Shown here piece by piece: positions 55,830 to 64,000 of a stretch of DNA of 64,000 nucleotides. The number at the start of each line of letters is the position of its first letter. The first letter of the stretch is position 1. The notes beneath the pieces were generated by a model. It did no database searches and was not told the origin of the DNA. It saw nothing but the letters and a program-made list of their open reading frames with translations. This DNA comes from Mytilus galloprovincialis (Eukaryota > Mollusca > Bivalvia > Mytilida > Mytilidae), in assembly GCF_965363235.1 (NCBI RefSeq), contig NC_134842.1, positions 37,489,958 through 37,553,957 on the forward strand. The letters run 5' to 3'. The translations under genes were made by a program, and so were the position numbers.

Positions 55830-56060
55830 ATCGAATAAGTGTTCGAGTTAAAAGTTCCAGTAAAAGATACAATCAGTGTTCAGGCAAGTCATAGTTCGAG
55901 TTCAACTTTCAGTTTAAGTATGAACTATGCTTCGAGTTAGAATTTGAACTAGAGATAAAGTTCGAGCTGTGTTTCGATTTAAACTTCTATTACTAGTTAT
56001 GAGTTTGAGTTCGAGTTAAAACTTTCAGTTACAATCGGGGTTATTTGATTTGAGTTCGTA
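55830..56060. repeat. Degenerate GTTCGAGTT repeat downstream of the BTB copy
   Basis: The words GTTCGAGTT, TTCGAGTTAGAATTTGAA and GAGTTTGAGTTCGAGTTAAA recur irregularly over 230 bp. The inverse (AACTCGAAC words) lies at 58800-59015 in the other arm, so the repeat predates the duplication. Confidence 0.7.
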
Positions 56061-56539
56061 TTTCATAATACATTTCAATCTTGGATAGAACCTTCACTAT
56101 TACAATGTTTCATGAAATTCCCAAAGAAGTAATTTTGGAGGCGCAATTGATTTTTTTCTTGAAATATGATAAAAATAAAACATAAAAACAAGCAGAATAT
56201 TCCAACCTCCAACAAAAATTACAAAGGTTTGCAAACAAAATAATGATTTTAATAGAAATATAATTCATGTGTATCCTGCTTTTACCTTTGGAAACTAATT
56301 TAGCCATATGTACCCCAAAGTACCTCTTGGTGGCTCTCATGTCATATCTAAAATTTCCTTAGTAAATTATCAACTTATGGGTTATACTTACTTGGCAGGA
56401 ACAATTAATGACATGAAATTTGAGCGCTAAAAAAGTGTGGTATTTTACAACAAATATATAGTGCCATGTAAAGTATCATGGTCTGAAACGTAAAGTTGTA
56501 TGAACGTACACTCTTGCAAGCATTACAAACTCGAGAAGG

Positions 56540-58304
56540 CTAAACCTTGGAGTAGTCGGATGCCATTGGTTGTTTATCTCCGACAAAGCAGGCATTTTGG
56601 AATAATGATGTAGACTGGTTGACCCGCAGTCTGACTTATGTGTCCAGGTAAGGTGACACGTCTTCCTGCGAACTGTTACCTCTGATGATCCTATTCCTGG
56701 TATATAAGCGTATTTTTCTGATATCACGCTTACCGTGCAGTATGTCTGGAACAAATGAGGCTGCAGGATTCATAATTTTAGCACACTTAATCACACGTTT
56801 AAGTTCTAATATAAATTTAATATTTGTCACTGGACGTCAAATACCAATTAACAACAAGTTAAATATAACAAAATCATACAATTTTCATTGTTGTGTGTGC
56901 CCTTTAAACTATATACAATAATGTTCCGATCGTGTGTGCATACATGTCAATACATTCAAACATAACTCCCTTTTTAGTTCACATGACCTGTAAGGTCAAG
57001 AGAGCTTTTCTCATCACTTGACGTACGTCTGTCGTCCATCGTCGTCGTCTGTTAACTTTTACAAATATCTTCTCCTCTGAAACTACTTGGTTAAATTGAA
57101 CTTAGCCACAATCATCACTAGGGTATCTAGTTTTAAAAATGTGTCCGATGACCCCGCCTGTCAGACAAGATGACCGACATAGCTAGAAATAGAGCATAAG
57201 GGTAAAATGCAGTTTTTGGCTTATATCTCTGAAACAAAAAGCATTTAGAGCAAATCTGACAAGGGGTAAACATGTTACAATGTTAAGATCTATCTGCCTT
57301 GTAATTTTCAGACAAAGCCGACAACCTGTTATTGGGTTGCTGCCCCTGAATGATGATATTTAGGATTTTTTGCAGTTTTTGGTTATTATCTTCAATTTTA
57401 TCATAGTTAGAGATAAACTGTAAACAGCAATAATGTTCAGCATAGTAAGATCTACAAATAAATCTCCATGAACTAAATTATCAGTCGACCCCTTAAGGAG
57501 TTATTGCCCTTTATAGATAGTTTTTTACAATTTTTGTAATCTTTTACAAAAAAATTGTAATCTTTTACAAAAATCTTCTTCTATTGAATTACGGAGACAA
57601 ATTTAACCAAACTTTTCCACAATCATCACTAAGGTATCTTGTTCAACAGATTTAGATTTATCTGCACATGCCCTGAAATTTTCAGACGAGTCCTACAACC
57701 CGTTGTTGGGTTGCAGCCCCTGAGTTAGTAATTTTACGGAAATTTTGGCAGTTTTTTGTTATTATCTTGGATATCATTATAGTATCTAATCATATCTTAT
57801 ATCTAATACTAGTACTATTAATTATGATTTTAACTTTATTTAACATGATTTTCAAAGCATCAGTAAATACAGGTGAGCGACACAGGCTCTTGAGAGCCTC
57901 TAGTCATTTGTGTCAGGACCCATCATGGCTTGGTCAGCACGATATCTCTTTGCATATTTATAACTGCATGTGCATCTTTATATAAAGGTGGACATTGATT
58001 GATCTTGGTTTGGTGTCACAGCATTGAATTTTTTTAACATGGGTATTTTCCCCACTTGCAGTTTCTTTTACGTTTTTTTTACAAAGTAACCTATCTATGG
58101 CAGGCGAAGGGAGTCGACTCAGGAGCGCTGTTATTGGATTAAGGGTCCAATATAAATGAATATATGTTTTTCAGTATTTATCTATGAACAACTGCAGTGT
58201 GTATATTTACAATATAAATTTTGAAACTCATTGAAATATTTTCTAGAGGACTATTCAAAAAGACTTCGAAGATTCAATAAATTACATGGCACTATATATT
58301 TGTT
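56540..58304. other. Spacer between the arms of the inverted duplication
   Basis: Unpaired DNA of about 1.8 kb. More than half is a bivalve repeat (56972-57905). The remainder (56540-56970 and 57910-58304) shows no gene. Confidence 0.6.
56972..57905 (+). repeat. Bivalve dispersed repeat ('agctcacctggccc' family), near-complete copy
   Basis: It runs from TTTTTAGTTCACATGACCTG to GACACAGGCTCTTGAGAGCC and includes the blocks CTCCTCTGAAACTACTTGG, CCCCGCCTGTCAGACAAGAT, CAACCTGTTATTGGGTTGCT and CAACCCGTTGTTGGGTTGCA. The last two are diverged duplicates about 390 bp apart, so the element is an internal dimer. It is longer than the copies at 11279, 15245 and 17400. Confidence 0.7.
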
Positions 58305-59161
58305 GTCAAAAGTTCTCGAATATGTAACACTTGCAAGGGTGTACATTCATGCAACTCTACGTTTCAGACCTATTCTTTACATGGCACTATTTGTAGTCAG
58401 AAGTCCCCACTTTTTTAGTGCCCACATTTCATGTCATTTAAAATTGTTCCTGCCAAGAAAGTATAACCTATAAGTTGATAATTTGCTAAACAAATTTTAG
58501 ATATGACATAAGAGGTCAAATGGAGCCACCAAGAGGTACGTATAGTTTGAGGTACATATGGCTAAACTAGTTTCCAAAGCTAAAACAGGATAAGCATGAA
58601 TATGTCTAATAAAATCATTATTTTTTGCAATTTTTGGGAGAGTGGTATATTCTGCTAGTTTTTATGTTTTTATTTTGATCATATTTCAACAAAAAATCAT
58701 TTCGCCTAAAAAATTACTTCTTTCTGAATTTCATGAAACACGGTAATTTTGAAGGTTCAAGATCCGAGATTGAAGTGCATTATGAAAGAACTTCATAACT
58801 ACGATTGTAACTGAAAGTTAAATTTGAACTCAAACTCATTAATAACTTGTATTCGAAGTTTTAATCGAAACACACAGCTCGAAATTTATCTCTAAATTTG
58901 ACTCAAACTCGAACTCGAAGCATAGTTCATACTTTAACTCAAACTTGAACTCGAACTATGACTTGAACCCTGACTGTAACTTTTTAACTGGAATTCAGAA
59001 TTCTTAACTGAACTCGAACACTTGTTATTCGTTCGTGGGTTAGCCATAATGACTGAACAAATCATGCATGTGATAAAAGCTATAAAGAAACATACTATTT
59101 CAGTAGACTAGCTAGATAGTAAACACATTTGATCATCAAAAACAGTTGTTGTGTCTATATA

Positions 59162-59167
59162 TTTATT
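59162..59167 (-). terminator. Polyadenylation signal of the BTB gene
   Basis: TTTATT on the + strand reads AATAAA on the gene strand, about 75 bases after the stop. The equivalent AAATAAAT is present in the left arm. Confidence 0.5.
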
Positions 59168-59242
59168 TACTTATTTATCAATTAATAACATATCATAGCA
59201 CTAATAGTAATAATAGAATCAATCACTCATTTATATAGTCAT

Positions 59243-59965
59243 TTATAATTCAACATGTTGCTGTGTATTACTAAATAATTTCTCCAAGAGTCGTTGTCCA
59301 GTTTTATGATGACTGTATCTCTTGGCAGTTGGTATAATCTTTGAGATAGTCCCTGATTTAACAGAATGGTTGACAAAGTCCCAGCATGCCTTTTCAAGGT
59401 CATCCAGACCAAACTGTGATGCACCACATAAAAGTCCAGCTACACATGAACTGTTGATATCCACAGAACCACTGTGTATGAACTGTATTATCTTTTTGAA
59501 GTCCTCTGGTTCATACTTCCTCACAATAATGGTAACTTTGTCTGATTTTACTATGGTTTTCTTTTTCTTTCCTTTTTTGTCAGCTTTACTCTGAAATTCA
59601 GCTTCTTTTTGTTTCTTTAAAATGAGATTGTACAGCACCCTGCTTCTTGTTCCTAAGATGGCCTTGACACCATAAACTTTGACATTTTCTGGTCCAACTT
59701 CAAATGTGACATCACAAAGTTCTGGTATGGATGAGATGACCTTCAGTTGTTCAGTCAGAGCTTGTGTATTTCTGTAACTCATCTTTTCTTTGATCTTGAC
59801 TGGGTCCCTGTTGTAGCTGGTTGGTACAAGTGTGTCATATTGTGATTTCTGAGTTGGTGTAGATGACTCTGAGTCTGAAGGTGTGGATTCATAACCAGAT
59901 GAATACTCATCCTGCTCCACCTTCTCAAAGTCCATTAAAGCCAGAGTGGATTCACATCTATCCAT
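59243..59965 (-). CDS. Intronless BTB/POZ-domain protein, intact copy
   Basis: The frame encodes 240 residues from the ATG at 59965 to the stop at 59243. I chose this start because a TATAAATA box lies 68 bp upstream, after the earlier in-frame ATG at 60049. Residues 1-60 are acidic and Ser/Thr-rich (SSGYESTPSDSESSTPTQ), a likely phosphorylated tail. Residues ~81-200 form a BTB fold: LCDVTFEVG, then VKVYGVKAILGTRSRVLYNL, a lysine-rich insertion at 127-143, then VTIIVRKYEPEDFKKIIQFI, IHSGSV and GASQFGLDDLEKACWDFV. A short helical tail ends in NTQQHVEL. BTB domains mediate dimerisation and often bind cullin-3. The closest family I can suggest is the Drosophila 'serine-enriched protein' (gprs) BTB group. 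No Kelch, zinc-finger or MATH domain follows. Confidence 0.85.
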   Translation of the reverse strand: MDRCESTLALMDFEKVEQDEYSSGYESTPSDSESSTPTQKSQYDTLVPTSYNRDPVKIKEKMSYRNTQALTEQLKVISSIPELCDVTFEVGPENVKVYGVKAILGTRSRVLYNLILKKQKEAEFQSKADKKGKKKKTIVKSDKVTIIVRKYEPEDFKKIIQFIHSGSVDINSSCVAGLLCGASQFGLDDLEKACWDFVNHSVKSGTISKIIPTAKRYSHHKTGQRLLEKLFSNTQQHVEL

Positions 59966-60032
59966 ATTGTAGTTGTTAAAGTGTATATAGTTTAAGATAT
60001 AATTTGAAATGATATGGACTTTCAAATAACTG

Positions 60033-60040
60033 TATTTATA
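60033..60040 (-). promoter_or_regulatory. TATA box of the intact BTB gene
   Basis: TATTTATA on the + strand reads TATAAATA on the gene strand, 68 bp upstream of the start codon. Conservation in both arms supports a functional role. Confidence 0.55.
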
Positions 60041-60421
60041 TTCAAGCATTTAACGAAATGAAATGCTCCTTTTTGACAAGTAGCATAAAATGACATATAA
60101 ATTGAGACATGGAGACATTTCTGTCAATTCTCAGTTCCACAGAGTAGTTGGCTTGTCTATGGCTTGGGGTCATCAATGTATTGAATTAATCCAATTAACA
60201 GGTTGATTAGTTTGTAAAGCTAATTGATAAATCCTGTTATAATCTAACGAGGTGAAAACAATATGAGCAAATCTGATTGATAGTTTTGTAATTAAATCAA
60301 TAACAGTTTGAATTGTTTGAATTTATTTATGGAAGGTGACATTAAAAAATATTACTTTTCCTAACAAAACTAACAGTAAAGATATCAATCATTTGAATTT
60401 TTAAGTCAACTTTTATTTGGA

Positions 60422-60702
60422 TTAAGGTGGTACCTAACACTACAGGGAGATAACTCTGTAAAATTAGCAGAACGTTTTAATGACGTTGTGTTCATAAAGG
60501 AATATTAAGCTTCTCAAAGATCAAAATAAGTGTTCGTCAAACTGCTATATAACCAGTGTAATTTTTCTGATTAAACGGTTGGTTCAAATTTTTTGAAATT
60601 TTTATATTTTTGTCAAAGGGTCAAAGTTAATACTTTGTCAAAATTTTAAGAAAATTAAACGAGCCAAATTAATTTTAGTTAAAGTGTTAGGTACCACCTT
60701 AA
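60422..60702. mobile_element. MITE with perfect 19-bp TTAAGGTGGTACCTAACAC ends
   Basis: TTAAGGTGGTACCTAACAC (60422-60440) and its exact reverse complement (60684-60702) bound 281 bp of AT-rich non-coding DNA. The ends include TTAA, consistent with a TTAA target duplication. I recall this end sequence from bivalve genomes. Confidence 0.85.
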
Positions 60703-60861
60703 TTTGACTGTATCAATTTTTTTTATATGAACTTACTAATATTGAAAGTGATAAATTTAATATTATAATATATCATATATAATGTATGTCTTGGTGTGTG
60801 CATCTTAGAATTTAGTAAATAAGATAAATTCTAACCAAGTCAACTAGAGATAAAGCTTAAC

Positions 60862-61720
60862 AAGAGGCTGTCACAACGACAGCAAACCGGATTTATTAAC
60901 ATTTTTTTGTGTCCTGGCAATATCACAAGAACCATTACTGATGAATGGTGAAAGTGAAAATCGTCAATATCAAATTTGACCTCCATTTTGTCATCAGTAT
61001 CAACATATTAAAATTTGAAAAGCTTAGATTGAATGGTTCATGAGTAAATGCAACAACGTGAATGGAAACGCCATTTTACGATCTTTCAAGAACCATAACT
61101 CCTGAATGGTAAAAGCCAAAATCGTCATTACTGAACTTGACCTCTATTTTGTCATCAGTAACAACATACTAAAATTTCAAAAGCTTTGGTTGAATGGTTC
61201 ATGAGAAAATGCACGGACACGACGGGAAACACCATTTTTCAATCTTTCAAGAACCATAACTCCAGAACGGTAAAAGTCAAAATCGTCATTATTGAACTTG
61301 ACCTCCATTTTGTCATCAGTAACAGCATATTAAAATTTCGGAAGCTTTGGTAGAACAGTTCTTGCATAAATGCACGGACACGACTGGAAACTCCATTTTT
61401 CAATCTTTCAAGAACCATAACTCCTGAACGGTAAAAGTCAAAATCGTCATTATTGAACTTGACCTCCATTCTGTCATCAGTAACAATATATTAAAATTTG
61501 GGAAGCTTTGGTAGAACAGTTCATGCGTAAATGCACGGACACGACTGGAAACTCCATTTTTCAATCTTTCAAGAACCATAACTCCTGAACGGTAAAAGTC
61601 AAAATCGCCATTATTGAACTTGACCTTCGTATAGTTGTCAGTAATAACATATTAAATTTTAAAAGCTTTGGTTGAACGGTTCATGAGTTAATGCACGGAC
61701 AACATTTGATTGCCGCCCGC
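60862..61720. repeat. Tandem array of a 161-bp unit, five copies
   Basis: CAAGAACCATAACTCCTGAA followed by a CGGTAAAAGTCAAAATCGTC-type block recurs at 60927, 61088, 61249, 61410 and 61571, exactly 161 bp apart. The array opens with CAAGAGGCTGTCACAACGAC and closes with a (CCCG)n run at 61714-61735. I recall similar arrays between these borders in other bivalves. Reading frames in it are repeat artefacts. Confidence 0.9.
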
Positions 61721-61735
61721 CCGCCCGCCTGCCCG
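61714..61735. repeat. CCCG microsatellite
   Basis: GCCCGCCCGCCCGCCTGCCC closes the 161-bp array. It is notable in an otherwise AT-rich window. Confidence 0.8.
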
Positions 61736-61949
61736 ATGTACATCCCCAAATCAATAACCGACATTTTTGTCATAAAAATCCGGATAAAAATTAATTGTGA
61801 ATACTGTCAAGTAAAACTACATACATCTGCAACCACATTGAAAAGTCAAAGCAAATCCAGTTTTTTATTTATTTTTTATGTCCATGTTGAATATTCATTA
61901 TTTTAGAATCAGAATATCATACATGTATTATTTTATGAGTTGAATAAAA

Positions 61950-62095
61950 TTGAGAATGGAAATGGGGAATGTGCCAAAGAGACAACAACCCGACCATAGA
62001 AAAAAAAAAAAAAAAACAACAACAGCAGAAGGTCACCAACAGGTCTTCAATGTAGCGAGAAATTCCCGCACCCGGAGGCGTGCTGTACTTGGTCC
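61950..62095 (+). repeat. Mytilid SINE-like repeat ('ggtcttcaatgtagcgag')
   Basis: AATGGGGAATGTGCCAAAGA, GACAACAACCCGACCATAGA, a poly-A run, AACAGCAGAAGGTCACCAAC and AGGTCTTCAATGTAGCGAGA then CCCGCACCCGGAGGCG are in the order I remember for a widespread bivalve repeat. No promoter boxes are assigned. Confidence 0.6.
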
Positions 62096-62239
62096 TTCTT
62101 ATTTTGTGCTGTAACAGAATAAGTGAGTGTTGGTCTCACAAATAAGTTTGACCCCACATTTTTGTGTGCCTCTTCTAAGTAAGTTGCCTGTTATCTATAG
62201 GTTGCCTAATAACGCTTTTGTTTTGGCATAAATCATGCC

Positions 62240-62425
62240 ATCTCTTTTGAGATGTTTCACATTTTTTCATGCCAGGACCTTTTCAAGCTTTCATTATATA
62301 TTGTATGTGTTTTGCTTATTGTTGAAGGCAAATGACCTATAGTTGTCAACATCCTCATCATTTGGTCTCTGATGGACAGTTGACTTATTGACAGTCACAT
62401 CACATCTTCTTATTTTTATACTATA
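62240..62425 (+). repeat. Tail repeat, diverged copy
   Basis: TTTTGCTTATTGTTGAAGGC, AAATGACCTATAGTTGTCAA, TGATGGACAGTTGACTTATT and GACAGTCACATCACATCTTC follow the family order with many substitutions. Confidence 0.6.
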
Positions 62426-62429
62426 CATA

Positions 62430-64000
62430 AAACTTCTGAAACAAAATGCTAACTCAGTAGTATTTATTCATCTAGACATAAACAAATATTTTTGACATGA
62501 TTGAGAAATATGACATGTACAAAATAAATAGCTACAGAAAATATCTCGTTTCACTTAAAATCAGCAATAGTTTTCATGGGGTCTATATATAAATATGGTT
62601 TGTATTGTAGACCCTGTTAGTCCATGAAAATTTCAGACCTTATCAGTCCACCCAGAAAATCATAACACAAAGTGGTGCTCCATTCTGTAAACCAAATCCT
62701 TCAACAGCAATAACTTTGAATATGAAAATGTTTTATCTATCAGCCTATTGGTTATATACATTTCATCTGACCTCTGTGTACTCCTTTTTTTTAAATTTGT
62801 TATGGTGGTTTGTGAATTCTTCTAATGGTTTTAAACCAAGGATGATACACACCAAAACAATCTTAGATATTTTGTAAAAAAAATAGTTGGAATTTAAAAG
62901 ATCTTTTTACCATAAGTAGAATTCATAAATTGTTATAAACCATTTCCATAAATTGTCTTCTGAAGCTAAGCATATCAGCAGAAACATTTAATGAACTGTA
63001 AACAAAAAATGCTGAGTATATTCCACTTTAATTAGTTATGCTTCTTTTAGTTTGATATTTGGATGATAAAACATGCAGAAATGTGTTATTTTAGCTTCTA
63101 ATCTGACATGAATACCAGTAATCAGTTATTTTGAATAGAAAATGCACAAAAATATAATGATTTTTTTTTCATCAAAAGAGGCTTTAACAGAGAGAACATT
63201 TGTATGCAACCTGCAAGTTTTCTTCAGGTTTACGTGAAATTAAACTTTGTTATAGGACATCATTTATATTACACAAAAACACTGGAATCTGTAGTCTTGG
63301 CATTTTATATTTTGTTTAGCTTTCAGTACAATAAAGGTACAATTGTATGATAATATCTTAAGGAAATCTATCAAGCTTTTATAATTAATATACAAAGTTT
63401 TAAAAAACAGAATATTTATGTAGTGAATATATAACACTCATATCTTTGTTCTTATGAAGATAATGGATTATACAAAAACTAAAATCTACATCAATTTACA
63501 AAACTTCATTGCACAAAATAAATCCTCAAGAGTCATCCTAAGAGCTTATTCCCGGTAAAAAAATAGTTATTAGAAAACTGTAGTTGGAATGAAACAGAAA
63601 TCCGTCAAATATTGATATTTTTTAAAACCGTTTTAACAGGTTTAAAAAAAACAAAAAAACTGAGAATTTGTCTATTCATACTAAAATGTGTTTGTCTGAA
63701 ATTTGACTATTTTGCAGGTTATATAGAGAGATGTATACTGCAACATGTACAGTGTTATATGCAATGTATATGTCACTTTTTTATTTACCTTCAAGAAAAG
63801 ATAAATTCCAAGTAAGGCCCTACAGAGTCAAAAATCTTTCACATCATTCTTCTCAATACTATGAAGTTCCTGACCAAATATCATTCCATAACAGAGTAGG
63901 AGAGTAATATGTAACAAACTTAACAGAAGGACGGACAAAATCATTGTAGTATACAACCCAAGGAGTGGGTGGGTAGTGTTGGGAGTACAATACAAATGTA
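62430..64000. other. AT-rich DNA to the window end
   Basis: No coding region, repeat or signal that I can support. Part of an adjacent gene's UTR or intron could lie here without being recognisable. Confidence 0.4.

Larger units (their letters stand above)
54540..56540 (+). repeat. Left arm of a ~2-kb inverted duplication carrying a BTB gene copy
   Basis: Most of this arm aligns with the reverse complement of 58305-60325: upstream flank (CAGATTTGCTCATATTGTTT), gene, 3' UTR and downstream DNA to CGAGAA near 56540. Coding parts are nearly identical; flanks contain many small differences. Boundaries are by eye to within about 20 bp. Confidence 0.85.
58305..60325 (-). repeat. Right arm of the ~2-kb inverted duplication
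   Basis: Reverse-complement partner of 54540-56540, with the intact BTB gene on the - strand. Outer limit is near the CAGTTTGAATTGTTTGAA at 60303-60321, inner limit near GTTCTCGAATATGT at 58312. Confidence 0.85.

Noticed and set aside
60047-60049. Upstream ATG at 60049 as start of the BTB protein
   Set aside because: It lies upstream of the conserved TATAAATA box, and the added 28 residues look like translated untranslated region, so the ATG at 59965 is preferred.

Overview
The window is AT-rich, intron-containing, repeat-dense animal DNA, most likely from a marine mussel (Mytilus or a close mytilid). Two things point there. The genes have GT-AG introns of several kilobases. Many interspersed repeats are of kinds I remember from mussel and bivalve genomes: a tail repeat ending near ...ATCATACCACATCTTCTT, an 'agctcacctggccc...gagcctctagt' repeat, and a 'gacgaaacgcgcgtctggcg' repeat. 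Those family assignments are from memory; no database search was possible. There is no sign of prokaryotic gene organisation, rRNA or CRISPR.

Layout. 1-14 kb holds the 3' part of a CD2BP2 (U5-52K) gene on the + strand: three exons (1886-2007, 12202-12763, 13692-13909), with the N-terminal exon(s) outside the window or unseen. Its 10.2-kb intron carries an unrecognised ORF cut by a foldback element, two more foldback elements, mussel repeats, and a hAT element with a perfect 8-bp target duplication. 14-24 kb is repeat territory: bivalve repeats, a 0.7-kb palindromic GATATC array, a 0.9-kb array of 32-bp units, a 2.7-kb array of 48-bp units, and a dead reverse-transcriptase fragment. 24.4-34 kb contains a 3.6-kb TTAA-flanked inverted-terminal-repeat element with a P2X7-tail-like relic inside, several MITE-like elements and a dead Tc1/mariner copy. 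39.0-45.5 kb holds a two-exon group III secreted phospholipase A2 gene on the + strand. 48.7-52.0 kb is a 3.27-kb element with 317-bp terminal inverted repeats, inserted in a short tandem array. 54.5-60.3 kb is an inverted duplication of about 2 kb per arm. Each arm carries a short BTB/POZ gene: the - strand copy (59243-59965) is intact, the + strand copy has a nonsense codon. 60-64 kb is again repeats and AT-rich DNA.

The three recognisable host genes are CD2BP2 (spliceosome), sPLA2 (secreted lipid hydrolase) and the BTB protein (protein interaction). They show no common pathway and look like ordinary neighbours. The unusual content is the nested mobile-element and tandem-repeat structure.
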